The position numbers and the translations under genes were made by a program. Below, piece after piece: positions 1 through 12,098 of a DNA stretch of 64,000 bases. The DNA comes from Tilletia caries (taxonomy: Eukaryota; Basidiomycota; Exobasidiomycetes; Tilletiales; Tilletiaceae), in NCBI GenBank assembly GCA_032718865.1, contig JALUTQ010000037.1, positions 992,001-1,056,000 of the forward strand, given 5' to 3'. Below the pieces are notes generated by a model. That model had not been told where the DNA came from, searched no databases, and worked only from the letters and a program-made list of their open reading frames with translations. Every line of letters begins with the position of its first letter. Position 1 is the stretch's first letter.

Positions 1-524
1 GCTACGCCCTCCTTGCAGCTCGTGTCGTATCCGTCAAGGCAGTCCTGTGAAGCCCATGCAGTTGGTATCAGCGCGCACGAACCCTTGATGCCAATTTCCA
101 AACCAAAGTAAAAAATGAGAAGGGAAACTCACGAGACACATGCCGCAGCTATTCCGGATGTAGCCGTAGCCTACGCGCTCGCCGACCTTGCGATGCGTGA
201 CCTGGGATCCGACCTCGGTGATGATGCCGACACCCTCGTGGCCAAGGACCATGGACTTGTTGAGGAAGTGGAGATCGGTGCCACAGAGACCACTGTGGGT
301 GATTGAGATCACGACATCGTTGGCCTGCGGGAGTAAAGAGAAGGAGGAGGGTGTCGTACGACGGAGGTCAGCCACCCGGGTGGACTACTACTCAGGTCGC
401 AGGGTGTCGTGTGACTGGAATGGATACTCACTCCGATGGTCTTATCGACGCCGTCAGCTTGGACGATCTTGCCCTCCTTCGATCCGCGGAAGGTGGTGCC
501 GAGGTTGACAGTCTGCGATGACAT
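1..524 (-). CDS. Zinc-dependent alcohol dehydrogenase, 5' part only (runs off left edge)
   Basis: Three exons are readable on the minus strand: 432-524, 133-324 and 1-44. The introns have GTGAGT donors and CAG acceptors, and the frame stays open across both joins. The start at 524 opens with a short GroES-fold lead. Exon 2 carries CGTDLH, with the catalytic-zinc Cys, then GHEGVG, with the zinc-ligand His and Glu, and GERVGYGY. The exon 2/3 junction rebuilds a structural-zinc cluster CGMCLDCLDGYDTSC with the exact C-x2-C-x2-C-x7-C spacing of medium-chain dehydrogenases. Family knowledge says NAD(P)-dependent oxidation of alcohols or reduction of aldehydes in the cytosol. The Rossmann half lies outside the window, so substrate and cofactor cannot be judged. 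Confidence 0.9.
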
Positions 525-832
525 CTTGTAAGCAAAGTAGAGGGAGTGAGAGGAGATTATGAAGAGGAGGAGATGGTCGAAGGAAGGATGGAACTGCTTA
601 TATCATCGGCCAGCATCCTCGAAACTTCAGACTTCTCCGACTCCAAGTGGCCGGCTAAAATGAGGAAGCCGGCGATGCGGCGATGACGTTCCTTGTTTTT
701 ATCTCCGCCCTGCTCCTCCACCTCATCTGAGCGCCTGTGACATGTAAGCTGCATTCAAGTGAACATTCTATTGATTGTCGTATATATGGTCCTCCGACCT
801 CCACGCCTTGACACGTATGATAAGTGGAGTAT
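525..832. other. Intergenic spacer (308 bases)
   Basis: Upstream region of the alcohol dehydrogenase and 3' flank of the ene-reductase, both on the minus strand. I see no further gene or clear regulatory motif. Confidence 0.6.
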
Positions 833-2194
833 CTACAGGACGAGCACCGGATATCCAGCACTGACCACGCCCTCCTTCGCCTCCGCGCCCTTCTCCCCAA
901 ACCACTCCCCAACCCGCTGCCCAAACTTCTCAAAGTGGGCCTGGTCCGACGTGTTCAAAACTACCGACCGACCCTCTCCAATCTGACGCATCGCCGTGCC
1001 CGCAGCGACGTTGCCCGTCCCGAAGTCCTTGGGATCCGCGAGCGACTTCACCGCGGCAAGCACTTGTCCGGAGAGGATCTTCTTCGGAAGGTCCGGCTCT
1101 TCCGCCGCAGGTCGACCGAGACCGATGCCCTCCGTGGACCCGTCCTGGATGGCGCGAACCATGCCTTCCGCGGTACGGAAGCCGCCGGTGACGTAGACGC
1201 GCGTCTTGGTGAGTGCGGGTCGGATCTGCTCGGCGAACCGGAGAAAGAAAGCCTCCCGCTTCTTCGTCGAGTCCCTCTTCTGAACTTCTTCGTCATCTTC
1301 ATCGTAGAATCGCAGGTCCTCGTAGTCCCCACCGGAGAGCTCGATCCAGTCCACACCGATAGACTCCAACTTCTGCGAGAGCTGCCGGATGTCGTCAGGC
1401 TGGGTGCTACCCTCCGTGAACTCCGTGCTGTTGAGCTTGATCCCGATCGAGAAGTCCTTGGGGACCCGCGCTTGAATCGCCTCGACAATCTCAACCACGA
1501 TGCGCGCCCGGTTTTCCAGACTGCCACCGTACTGATCTGTACGCGTATTTGTTCGCGGAGACAGGTGATTCGCGATGAGGTACCCGTGCGCTCCATGAAT
1601 CTGCACGCCGTCCGCGCCGCCTTGGTACGCCAACTCCGCCGTGTCCGCAAATCGAGTGACGACGTCCTTGATCTCCTCAACGGTCAGAGCCCGGGGCTGA
1701 CCGAAGGACATGCCCATCCGGTCGTCCAGCTTCACGTCGCTAGACGCAACAGGGTTCGGGTTGATGTCCTTCGTCACTTGACGCCCGCCGTGCGAAATCT
1801 GGGCCACGAAGAGCGATCCGTCCGCCTTGGCAGCCGTCGCGAGCTTCTTGAAGTTTTCGAGCCGCCCATCGGCCATGAGGTCCTTGTTGAGCACCATGTT
1901 CCCCGCAGCCTCGAGGTCGACGGGGTTCACGATCAAGTTACCCGAGAGGATAATGCCGAATCCTCCCTTGCCCCGGATTTCGTACAGGTTGACCAGGCTG
2001 TCCGTCACAGCGCCGCGCTTCGAGACGTCGTGTTGGTCCCATGTTGCCTGCCGCTCCGTCATCGCGGCCAGGAGGAAGCGGTTCTTCGCGACCTTGCCGC
2101 TGAACGGCAGTTTGATCTCCTCGCCCAGGATGGAGACGTCCACCTTGGCGGACTCGTAACGGTCCGAGGAGACGGGGTGCGTAGGTGCAGTCAT
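833..2194 (-). CDS. NADH:flavin oxidoreductase of the Old Yellow Enzyme family
   Basis: One exon, 453 residues. The Met at 2194 is chosen because the family similarity (VSILGEEIKLPFSGKVAKNR) begins shortly after it. The open frame extends to 2356, but those 54 extra residues look like untranslated leader. It is an FMN-binding TIM barrel. Visible motifs are AAMTERQA near the N terminus, QISHGGRQ, and the hallmark HGAHGYLIANHLSPRTN followed by DQYGGSLENRAR. RVYVTGGFRT and GIGLGRPAAEEP, near the C terminus, line the phosphate site. The family reduces alpha,beta-unsaturated carbonyls with NAD(P)H; the physiological substrate is unknown. This is the longer bacterial/fungal NADH oxidase-like branch rather than classical yeast OYE1. 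The complementary strand also has a 460-codon open frame, judged an antisense shadow. Confidence 0.92.
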   Translation of the reverse strand: MTAPTHPVSSDRYESAKVDVSILGEEIKLPFSGKVAKNRFLLAAMTERQATWDQHDVSKRGAVTDSLVNLYEIRGKGGFGIILSGNLIVNPVDLEAAGNMVLNKDLMADGRLENFKKLATAAKADGSLFVAQISHGGRQVTKDINPNPVASSDVKLDDRMGMSFGQPRALTVEEIKDVVTRFADTAELAYQGGADGVQIHGAHGYLIANHLSPRTNTRTDQYGGSLENRARIVVEIVEAIQARVPKDFSIGIKLNSTEFTEGSTQPDDIRQLSQKLESIGVDWIELSGGDYEDLRFYDEDDEEVQKRDSTKKREAFFLRFAEQIRPALTKTRVYVTGGFRTAEGMVRAIQDGSTEGIGLGRPAAEEPDLPKKILSGQVLAAVKSLADPKDFGTGNVAAGTAMRQIGEGRSVVLNTSDQAHFEKFGQRVGEWFGEKGAEAKEGVVSAGYPVLVL

Positions 2195-2688
2195 GTTGGT
2201 GAGTAGATCTGTATGTTGTGAGAGTAGAATCTGGTACGCAGTGAGGTAGTCAAGAATGCAGACAAGAAGGGCGGGAGGATCAGCAGCTAACGGGGGAAGA
2301 AAGTCAGCTTTAAGTACGGCTGGAAATTGGAATCGATCTGGTGAGCACGGCTCCATGGATATTTGTGATCCCGTCAGTAGTCATGCAACCGATGTACCTC
2401 CACCTTACTCAGAACCCCCCAAGTTCACCGGACAGGCCGAAGACTGGATTTAGAAGCCAGAGGAAGCGTCAGTATAGTGTTCTGTGGAGTGGGTAGAAAG
2501 GGAGTTAGGACTTAGGACAGGTCCTGGACGGCGGTCGGTGGTCGGTGAAGTCGTGCTGCGACGTTATTTGAGGTGCCGAAGCTGCAATTTTACGATGACG
2601 TCTACCGAAACGGCGAAACATACGGAGATAAAGCGACGCATTCTTCTATGTATATCCGACTCCCTCGTCTCCACTGACTCTCTCCACC
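2195..2688. other. Intergenic spacer (494 bases)
   Basis: Upstream region of the ene-reductase plus the 3' flank of RAV1. Nothing else is supportable. Confidence 0.6.
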
Positions 2689-5600
2689 TCAGAACCCAAA
2701 GGCAGACATGTCAAACTCCGTCCCGCCCTGCTCAGGCTGCGTCGCAGACGTGGGCTTCATCAACGTGCCCAGCCCGGTCTTCTTCTTCGCCGCAGGCTTC
2801 GGCTCTTCTTCTTTCGCTGCCGCCTTGGACTCCAGTGTCTGTGTCGGCGGCGGAACGGATGCCGCGGCTGGGGCTGGGGCTGGGGCTGGGGCTGAGGCTG
2901 AAGCGACGGATGCAGACGGGCTTGGTCCGTCGAAGCTGTCCCAGAGAGAAGACGAGAGCTCGTCGGAAGCGGCGACCGCGGGAGGAGGAACCCGGAACTT
3001 CTTCGTACCGACGGCCTTGCTCGATGCTCCGACGTCGTCGATCTCCCTGCGTACCTCCGTCTTCTCGGTGATCGAAGACGACCCTTCTCCTGCTGCTGCT
3101 GCTGGCGTCGGTTTCGGCGCTGACGGGAAGTTCCAGTCCAAGACGAGCCGGAGTGCGAAGATGTCGCATCCTTGACGTCGCAGCTCCCCCGCGTGTTCCA
3201 GCACAGCCTTCCGCGCCTCCCCCTCGCAGTCTCCATTCCCTCGCAGATGATCGGGTCGAGTCTGGAGGTGGTTATACAGCAGCAACGCCGACAAGTCGTT
3301 CCCACCCGCATGGACCTGCAAAGTTGGGATCACCGCCTCGCCCAGGACCGAACGCAGTGCCGCATTCCGGCCGACAAAGTCCACCAACGAGCGCACAACG
3401 AGGACCTCGCTCTCCAACTCCCTTTCCCCCAACAGTCCCAACGCCAAACTGGCCAACCCGCGATCCCCCCTCTCCAACGCAAGCGGCAACAGCTTCCCGC
3501 CCAACACCCCCTTCAACACCGGCCCATCATCCCTCCCCTCCGCAATCCTCGCCACAGCAACAGCAAGCCCCACATCCTCCAAATTCCTCACACACACATT
3601 AGCCGCATCCTTCAAACTGTCCCCCAACATGAAGAACGCACCCGCAAGTTCAAACTTCCGCTTACTCATCAGCGCGAACGCATTCTTCAGCGCAGCCGTG
3701 CGCCAGCGGGGCGAGCTGAAGTCGTTCTGCAGGAACTGGACCATCTTCTGAGAGTCCGGGTGCCAGCTCGCCTGGCGCCAGAGGTTGAGCACGAGCTTGT
3801 GCTTGCCGAGGGCGTAGTAGAGCATCGAGCAGCGTGTGGGGTCGTGTTGGTCTTCGTCCTCGGGGCCGCCCGTGTACTGCGCCCGGGCGAGAGACTCGGC
3901 GTGCTGCCGGATCGTCTCTGGTGGACCGCGCAGCCAGAGGAAGAGGGACGTGCCGGACGCTGCTGACCATGAGAGCCGCCCGTCGTGGATGTCCTGGACC
4001 TTCTGGACGAGTTTGGCCTGATGGGGACTGTGCGCAGCCCAAGCGGCGTCAGAACCGGAGAGACACAGTCGTACAGAACGCTTTTTCTTGTTTGTAGAGG
4101 ACTTCGTTGACGGCTCAAGCTGAGAGAAAGTAACCGCTTCTTGAAGGGCCGCGACGAACCGCGCTCCGCAGTAATCCAAGCCTTTCTGCTGATCCTCGAC
4201 GTTTTGGATGATTTCTGTTAGCTGCAAGATTTCAGCAACCTGGCCCTCTTCGAGACCTTCGATCCGCCTCCCAACACCGTGTTCCGCGATATCTTCTCGC
4301 GCCTCTTCCAAGCGGACCAGCTCGCTGCCGTCCGTAGCTTCTGCTGTGCTTATTTGCTTCGCGTCGGACTTCCGGATTGTCGCAAAAGCCTGAGCTTCAG
4401 GCGGGAAGTGTGGTACCTCAACCATATCCTCCGGATCCGTCGCTCTGATGCGTTCACTGAGCTGGATGACGGCTAATCTGGCGAGAGATAAATTGCCTGG
4501 AAGTGGAAGGAAGCGCCTCTCGATGAGCACAAAACCGGGACACGATAGCGATCCAATTCTAAGTAACTCACCGGAGAGGATTGCCAACCTGAGCATACGC
4601 GGATGATAGAGCGGCAGTATCGTATCATTCGATACATCTTCTCCAACGGCCCCCTTCCGCCTCCTCCTCTCCCGCCCAACCGACTTCAGCTTGAGACCCA
4701 GAGGCGACCCGTCAAAGAGCAGACCCGGAATCACCGCATACCGCAACTCCCTCCCCCGGTCCGTGACAAGGAGCAATTCGCCTGTAGACCGACTCGCGCC
4801 GTCTTCCCGCGGTGAGAGCGTCGCAATGCTCGGGGCCGTAAGCATGGGTATAAAGCGCGCCGAGACGATAGACGAAGCCGAGCTCCGCGGTAAACGCAGC
4901 ACGTGGGAGATGGTCATCGACTGGAACAACGTCGGTGGGGAGCGGTCGATGTTCGCCACTGCTGTGATCCGGAGGGTGCCATCTTCGAGGTGGGTGAGGA
5001 ACATGTCCGGCGTTTCGGAGACGATCTGTTGAAGACGCTGCAAGCGCGTCCTGCGCATATCCCTCTCGCGATCTTTTTTCCTCTTCTTCGCGACGGCGTC
5101 CGGGTCCGAGCCATTCGCATCCTTGGGAACCTCCACGCCGGCCGCTACGGATGAGTTGTACTCGGGCAGGTCAAAGTCTTCTACGCCGAGTTCGGCTCGC
5201 ATGTGCTCCTTCTCCAGCTCCCAGATGTGAGCCCGGAAGGCCATCGTGATCTCCTGAGCGCCCAGATAGAATACGCGCTCGGGCATTTTGCCTTTCCGGT
5301 CCGAGGTAGCACCACGCCGGGTTATACTACGCGTCGGGATCGATGGGTTCGCCAGGACGGAGGACCAGAGTCGGAACTGAAGGGGCTGGTCGATGACAGT
5401 GGCCCAGATCCGTGCGGTTCCGTCTGTGGTATGTGTGATGAGCAGCGGATCGGACCGACTGCGACAAGGGACCTCAAATCATTAGCATGCAACTGTCCGG
5501 GTCAAAAACATGGGACAGCGCAAAAAAAACTCACGCTGATGGCCCCTCGGCCGGCTTGCGCCATTCAATGCTCACGAGTGCTCGGGAGTGCTGCAGCCGA

Positions 5601-6539
5601 TCAATAAGTCTAACCACCGGCCGGTCCTTCGACTTCTCCTCTCCGGCCCCCTGTTGCGACGTCTCAGGACTATGCAAGGACTCCGCAGCAGACGTAGTGC
5701 CGGACGCCCTGCTCGGCGTGCGGAACCCGCTCGACCCGCCCACGTGCGGCGCGGTGATGCTCCAGATCATGGCGCGGGTGTCGTTCTCGACGAAGGCAGC
5801 GGCGAGGCTGGCGTCTTGGGTGAGGGTTGCGCATACGATGCGGGCGGGTGTTCGGCGTGTCCATTCTCGTTTCCAGGATGGGGCTCCTACTTCGGATAGG
5901 GACCAGAGGGAGAGGGAGGCTGTGGAGCCTACGAGGGCGAGGACTTGGGTCCGAGGTTGTGCGTCCCTGCTGTTGCTGTTTCGGAGGTTCTGGAGACGCA
6001 GCGGCTCATCGCGCGGAATTGGCAATTTGCGCACGGCGAGATCGAATGTGGTGATAGTCTCCGGCTTTGCGTCTGGCGCGTCGGGAAGTAGAGTCAGGAT
6101 GGAGTGTTGGCGCCATGTTCTTCCTTTGGTCTGGAAGAGGGAGGAGGAGCGTGGCTCCTGCCAGAAGTGTATGTCGCTTGAGCTTGTTGGTGCGGCTGCG
6201 ACGAGGAACCGGTGGTCGTCGTCGATGTGAGCGTGCAGAGCTCGGACGGAGGCGATGTCGGGAGCGTGGTGTGAGGAGGAGCTGGTGCTTTGACTGTTCG
6301 GACTGGTGAGAGCGTGTACTGATTCGAAGCGGTGGTCGAGGATGTGTAGCTGTGGACCGACTGCGTTGAGCTGGAATGAAGGTAGAGACTGGATGAGTCA
6401 CTCTCTCACTCTCTCTCTCTCTCTCTCACTCAGTACTGACAGTGAGTAGACGGCGGCCATCAGGTGCGACTGCTGTGTGGATGCGCTGGTGGAGCTCGCG
6501 CATCGCATCCTCGTTGCCGTTGTCGCTGTCGCTGTCCAT
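2689..6539 (-). CDS. RAV1: RAVE complex subunit Rav1 (V-ATPase assembly regulator)
   Basis: Exons 6441-6539, 5535-6370 and 2689-5458 (minus) join to 1234 residues in one frame. Rav1, with Rav2 and Skp1, reassembles V1 onto Vo of the vacuolar/endosomal proton pump. The first ~450 residues are beta-propeller-like, with repeats such as LLITHTTDGTARIWA. The middle carries the diagnostic Rav1/DmX block: CSMLYYALGKHKLVLNLWRQ, WHPDSQKMVQFLQNDF, PRWRTAALKNAFALMSKR, FFMLGDSLKDAANVC (about residues 850-950). The C terminus is a disordered Ala/Pro tail ending DMSAFGF, containing a PAPAPA run. Start chosen at MDSDSDN; an in-frame Met 33 codons upstream is less likely. Intron 1 contains a CT microsatellite. 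It is shorter than DmX proteins but a normal fungal size. Confidence 0.93.
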
Positions 6540-6819
6540 TGTCCCTTTGCGCTGTGAGCGAGGCGAGACAAGCTGTGTGTGGCCTGTGGGTTGGCTGCTT
6601 GGGGAGGCGAGACGAGCGTGGGAAAGCGAAGGGTGCATGTGGAGGTGGAGGTGGAGGTGGAGGTGGAGGTGGAGGCGTTCCTCTCACATGCCAGCCAGCT
6701 GCCAGACCTCCTTATCACCTCCTCACAGATTTCATCGTTCATCTCAGCTCGACAGCGACAGCAGCAGTGGTAGCAACGACAGCATCAGCAGTGCCATACA
6801 CACACACACGCCAGCTGCG
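6540..6819. promoter_or_regulatory. Divergent promoter region of RAV1 and the J-domain gene
   Basis: 280 bases separate the two start codons. A (GGTGGA)n-type microsatellite lies at about 6636-6678 and a CA run at about 6799-6809. No TATA box is obvious. Confidence 0.5.
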
Positions 6820-9209
6820 ATGTTCGTCGCTTCCAGTCTCGCAAGGGGCGCATTCAACTACGGTCAGTACATCCCTCCCACTCGCTCCCGGTCTGCTGTG
6901 TCCAATCACTTACCCGTTCTTCACACACAGCGCGAGGGAACAATCCCACCGCATCACCCGAAAGCACCCCCTCCAACACACGCGTCAAGAGAAGACCAAA
7001 GCGCGCACCAGGAGCAACACCCGGATCGCCCCTCGACACAGACACCACCACCAACAGCGAGAACAACACCTCCCCCCCACCTTCCTACGACGAAGTACAG
7101 GCACAGCAAGAACGTTCAGCAGCCGACCAGGCAAAACTAGCCGTGATCGACTCCATCATCGCCGAACAAGATCTCTACAAAGTCCTCGGCATCCGCAGGA
7201 ATGCAAAAGCGGACGAAGTCAGACGCGCCTTCCTCAACAGGAGTCGCGTCTGCCACCCGGACAAGTTCCCAAATTACCAGCCTTCGACCATCGCTTTTCA
7301 GAAGGTCTCCTTTGCGTATGAGACACTCTCCAAACCTTCCTCACGGCGTATCTACGACGTCTCCGGTCGCACTGATTTCGCAGCGGCCATGAACAGTCCC
7401 TCGGGCTCGTCTGCCTTTGGCGCTGCAACCGGAGCTGGCTTCGGTGGCGCTGGTGCGACGGCCTCCTCCGAGGAGACCCTCAACGGTGTCCTCTACTCCG
7501 TATTTTGCGAATTCATGGAGGGCGACTTTGAGATGATCAGAGTCCTCGTCAATGCGCTCAACGAGGGCAGTCCGGGCGTAAATCTCGGCAATGAGGCCGT
7601 AGACAGTCTCGAGGGAGCCTTCAGGAGACTTAGAAAAGTCCTTCTTGGTACGTGCTCACCAATCCACTCCAAGTTCGGGTCCACACTCAATTTTACCGAG
7701 CTCTGCTTTCTCACAATTGTGTTCTTTTTCCAAACAGCCGGAAAGAAGTATCTTACCATCATCCGCTTCGAGCTGATCAGGCTGTACGAGATTCAGCACA
7801 GTCTGCGTCAACTCAGCTACTTCGACGTCTTCGGTCGCCTTCGTCTCACCCTCCAACTCGCTCGCGTTACCCTCAGCATACCCATGGCGATCGATCAGGC
7901 CATGAAGGAACCCGGCAATGAATCCGACGACGACGACGAATACGAAGGCGAAGGCGGAGGCGAAAACGGCGATGAAGCTGATACAACAGCAACATCCCGT
8001 CGTCGGAAAAGGGACGGAGCCAACCAGTGGTCCCAGTCCGAATCCGAGTCCGATCTCTCAGACGACTCAATCGACTTCCCCCCATCCCGACCCAACAAGC
8101 GAACCGACGACTTCGGCGTCGTACCATCCTCCGATCCCGAGGACAATCTCACAGCCGAAGAAGCCGCCGCGGCAGAGGCGCGAAGAATCCGGCGACAGGC
8201 GCGGATGCGGGCCAAGGCGGAGCGGGAGAGGAGACGGAGGGCACGCAGGGCGAATTTGGAGGGCGGGTCTGCTGAGGCTTCTGCTGGGGCGCGCAGTCAG
8301 AGGAACTCGCGGGTGTTTGAGAAGGATACGGAAGCTGCGCGGGCGGGTGGCAGTGGTGCTCGTTCCAGTACTGGTGCTCGTGCTCGTGCTGGGGCTGGGG
8401 CTGGGGGCAGTCCGAAGTTGTTCCCGACCTCAGGTCAACGGACACCTACGCCTTCGTCGCCGGAGATGGACTCGGAACGGCCGGGCAACAATAAGCCGGC
8501 TGCGTCCCCTGTAGGCAGTACATTTGACACCTCCCCGCCGAGGGACGGGACGAAAGTCTCTGGTTCGCGATACTCGACTCCGTTCACTACCCCTCTGAAG
8601 GACGGCCGACCGTTGTCGGGACAGAGTTTCGACGACATGTCCTCGCCGACCAATGGAACAGGCACCGGCACCGGCACCGGCGCGGGATTGAGACCTCCCT
8701 TCACCCATCGTCGATCCCGCACAGCGTCAACACCTACAGGCTTCTCCTCCGCGACGCCGTCCCCGTCCGGTCGACGATCCACTCTGCACCCGGACGACCC
8801 CCTCCGTTCACAGAGCTACGGCCGGGCCCATGGACGAAGCATGTCCAATGCCTCCCGACCATCATCGTACCACTCCCCCTCGGGCTCCTCGACGTTCTCC
8901 TCCGGAAGCTCCCGCCGACAGGGTTCCTTCGGCGTCACCGAAGAAGACGAGAATGAGGACGAAGACGACGTAAACGGGCAATCATACGGCCATTCGTCCT
9001 CCTCATCCTCGAAGTTCGGCGGCTCGCCGGAGGCGAACGCGCGTGCTGCTGCTGCGGCTGCGCGTCGGAGGGAGCGGGAGAGGGAAAGGAAGGGGATCTT
9101 GGGGCCTACGGCTGCGGGCCTGTTGAAGGGTGTGGTGAAGGTGTTGGAGACGAGCGAGGCGTGGGTTCCTGGGTCGGCGGCGGCGGCTAAGCGGGAGGCG
9201 GAGGAGTAA
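6820..9209 (+). CDS. J-domain (DnaJ/Hsp40) protein with long disordered tail
   Basis: Exons 6820-6862, 6931-7647 and 7738-9209 give 743 residues in one frame. After a short Pro/Thr-rich lead comes a J domain: DLYKVLGIRRNAKADEVRRA, then the invariant HPD in CHPDKFPNY and a closing helix YETLSKPSSRRIYD. J domains stimulate Hsp70 ATPase. Behind it lies a helical block (EETLNGVLYSVFCEFMEGDF ... YLTIIRFELIRLYEIQ) that I do not recognise. The rest is acidic then Ser/Pro/Arg-rich disorder, including DDDDEYEGEGG and RRKRDG that could act in nuclear targeting (inference). There is no Cys-rich zinc domain and no C-terminal CTD, so it is a class C J protein. Client and compartment are unknown. Confidence 0.85.
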
Positions 9210-9765
9210 ATGGGGGCAACCCGAACGGAAATTATGCTTGGATTTATGCTGGAAAGGGAAACACTGGTTGTTTCCTTTCCTTCACTCCTCCCGAGCTGCG
9301 CCTGCCTCATGTCTCTCTGCTCCGACAACAGCATCACATCCACTTTATCGCGTCTTTCTACACGCCCCATTTTCACGCTTCACGACATTGCGAACGTTCC
9401 GATTCATTTTTACGCGGCTCCGGTCCCCCCCTCCCCCCTCACATCCGACTCTCCGACTGCGTTCTCATCCTCACGCTTCACGTCCGGCACCACATCCGAC
9501 TCGTCAACGATATATCCCCCAGCACAACCTATTCATTCTTCTGTCCACTCATAATGTATAATGCCTATTTACTTAACCCCCCTTCACACATCGCCACACA
9601 CTTCCCTCTTAACGCCTTAGCCCGGATGCTACGTCTTTTGCGACCATTACATTACATATTAGATGCTTTCTGTTCTTGCGTGGCTTTGGTTTTGATTGGA
9701 GATCTGAAGAATACAGGATGCGAAGGATGGCTGGAAACTGGATGAATGCAAAAAAGGGCGTTATT
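9210..9765. other. Convergent 3' flanks (556 bases)
   Basis: Lies between the 3' ends of the J-protein gene (plus) and a membrane-protein gene (minus). Several short open frames occur but none has coding features. Nothing else seen. Confidence 0.6.
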
Positions 9766-10565
9766 TCACAACTCGGCCGCTTGGTTGATGTCGTCCGCGA
9801 TGACCCCTTCCTCCTGCCCACTGCTGCTCCAGCTCTTGAGGACAGAAGTCAGTCGACGGAATTTGCTCTTGCGCTCGTCCGGGGTGCCCTTGGCGGCCAT
9901 CTTTTGCGCGCTCTCTTTGACGTCTTCCCCTTCTTCGAGGTGTTGTGCGCCGATGTGGATCCGGTCGCCCGCTTTGAACGCGTACTCGCCCTCGACCCGG
10001 TCTTTGCCGTACACCGCGTCGAGCCTGTGAGGAGAGAAAGAGCAGGGTCAGCGATGTGCAATGCCTACTGGGGCCTGCAATTGTTGTGAGGGGGGTACAC
10101 ATACATGTCCTCCAAGGTGCCCATCTGGTAGCCCTCCTCCTCCAACCCTTGCTCCTCAATACTATTATCCTCCCCAACCATATCCAATATGACGTCCTTT
10201 ATACTCGGCCCCTTCTGCCCAGGATCGGCCTCGGTATCCGGATCCGCACTCGCAACCGCCTGTGCGCCCAACTTGAAGATCCCCTTAATGTTGCCGTACG
10301 TAGAGGAGAAGGGGGAGACGTAGGTGTCTGAGGAAGTCAGTGCTCGGACGTACGGGCGGGCGTAGAGGCGGTAGGCGTGGAGGGAGAGGAGGGCGAGGGA
10401 GGAGAGGAGGAAGAGGAAGAGGAGACGTTCGAGGCGGGTCGTTGGCTTGGAGGGGAGGGGGCCGGAGGGGGCGCGCTTGAGGAGGTTGGAGGGGGAGTCG
10501 GGCGAGGGCGAGGACGAGGTGGCGGCTGCCTTGCGCTTGCGTGTTGCTGCGGACGAGGACGGCAT
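9766..10565 (-). CDS. Single-pass membrane protein of unknown function
   Basis: Two exons, 10105-10565 and 9766-10024 (minus), 239 residues. The N terminus is basic and Ser/Pro-rich (MPSSSAATRKRKAAATSS). One hydrophobic helix follows at about residues 47-69 (RLLFLFLLSSLALLSLHAYR), then a soluble region with acidic stretches. The C-terminal part after the intron (DAVYGKDRVEGEYAFKAGDR) is the better conserved-looking part. A basic flank before the helix suggests an N-in orientation. No signal peptide cleavage site or known domain recognised. The Met at 10565 was preferred to one 31 codons upstream because the upstream residues look like leader. Confidence 0.75.
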
Positions 10566-11254
10566 CGCGACTTGAGTTTGCTTTGCGTTGCTGTGCGCAA
10601 ATGGGGAGATCGAGTGAGTAGTGGTGGTCCTGCTTGCTACACAGGTTCGTGTTGGCATCCTCGATCACATCCTTCTCATCCGCGTCATGCCCGATTTCGA
10701 CGTGGCACTTGGAAACGCTCCGAGCAGCGCTTCTCCAAAAAGATGAGCACTTTCACTTTTGAAAAAGCGGCTCTGCTGAAACTCCCACACACGCGGATGA
10801 CATGCAACGCTCGATCCTTCGGAGCACGCCATCAACCGTGCGACGAATAAGCTGAACACTCTCCCCTTCTGCAGTCTGCTCTTAACACCTCCTTCTGCCG
10901 AGGCTCGAGAGCACGGTGTGACCTGGAAGCACGTCTTTCCATCAGATCCGAATCCTGTGCAGCGGTCAGTGTTCAGCTCACTGGCTCACTGGCCTTATTG
11001 AGATCTTTATCGCACCAACATAGCGCTGATGGCGGCATCTCCAAGGAGAGGCGCGTCGAATGGTGCAGGGTGTCGTCTGACCTCCCCTTGTGGTCCGGGC
11101 TTTCCCCCAGAGACCTTGTCCTACCTATATATATACCTCGACGGTCTCGCTGAAGCCTTCTGTTCTTTGCCCATTTCCGCAACCCCCTTCCTTTCCTACA
11201 GCTTTCAACCCGATTCAATCGTACCCTTCGTCCCCCAACCTCAGCCTATCCACA
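10566..11254. promoter_or_regulatory. Divergent intergenic region with TATA box for carbonic anhydrase
   Basis: 689 bases between a minus-strand and a plus-strand start codon. A run TATATATATA at 11126-11135 sits 120 bases before the carbonic anhydrase ATG, a normal fungal TATA distance. The rest has no gene I can support. Confidence 0.6.
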
Positions 11255-12098
11255 ATGAGCTACGCTGCCGACCTCAAGTCTCACAACGACAAGTACGGTG
11301 AGCACTGCTAAAAGTTCTCGCTCTCCATAGTCGCTTCCCACTCAACAGCACTGCGCATTGTCTCCTCCCTCGCAGTCCCTACCAAGACGAACGGGCAATT
11401 GCCTCTGCCCCCAGCGCGGAAGGTCGCCGTCCTGCTCTGCATGGACGCGCGCGTCATCCCCGAGGCCGCGCTCGGAATCAAGGAAGGCGAGGCCCATGTG
11501 ATCAGGAACGCTGGTGCACGAGCCACCGACGCCGTTCGCAGCCTGGTCATCTCCCAGCAACTGCTCGGCACGAACGAGATCGTTGTCATCGGACACACCG
11601 ACTGCGTTGAGTATCACTCGAGTTTACTGCATCCGTCACCTTGTGTGAATCCCGGGGAACTTACTCCTTCTTTCTCAACAGGGCATGGAGACTTTCACCA
11701 CAGAGCAAGCGCGGGGCATCGTTACGAAGTCACTCTCGCTCGACCCTTCCTCCGAGGGCGGCAAGTACATCAGCAACCTCGAGTTCCAGGAGTTCCCCAA
11801 GGTTCACGCCAATGTCGTGTCGGACGTCGCTTTCCTCAAGTCGCACGAGCTCATCAAGAAGGAGACGAAGATCAGTGGCTGGGTTGTGAGTTGCGAAACG
11901 CGTTTCCTCCCCCGCTTGTTGGAGAAGGCATGACAGGCTCATTGATTTATGCCTTTTCTCCATTCTTCCTGCTTCCCGTGGAACAGTACGAGTGAGTCTT
12001 TCTGCGCTCTGCCAGACACCATGTACCGAGGCTGACTCCTTGCTGATACTTCCTCCCATCGCAGCGTAAAGGACGGCAGCATCAGCCAGGTGGCCTGA
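11255..12098 (+). CDS. Beta-class carbonic anhydrase (compact type)
   Basis: Five exons: 11255-11297, 11376-11605, 11682-11885, 11987-11991 and 12065-12098, giving 171 residues. It interconverts CO2 and bicarbonate. Active-site features are clear: CMDARV with the zinc Cys36 and the Asp38/Arg40 dyad, then GHTDC with zinc ligands His88 and Cys91. The length of about 170 residues matches the compact beta-CA subgroup rather than the longer Nce103 type; no mitochondrial presequence is visible. Exon 4 is only five bases (TACGA). Without it the last exon is out of frame, and with it the C terminus reads [14 protein letters not shown], which fits the family's usual closing beta strand. Confidence 0.93.

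Noticed and set aside
824..2206. 460-codon open frame on the plus strand
   Set aside because: It is exactly antisense to the ene-reductase, whose motifs are unmistakable; a GC-rich third position creates the mirror frame.
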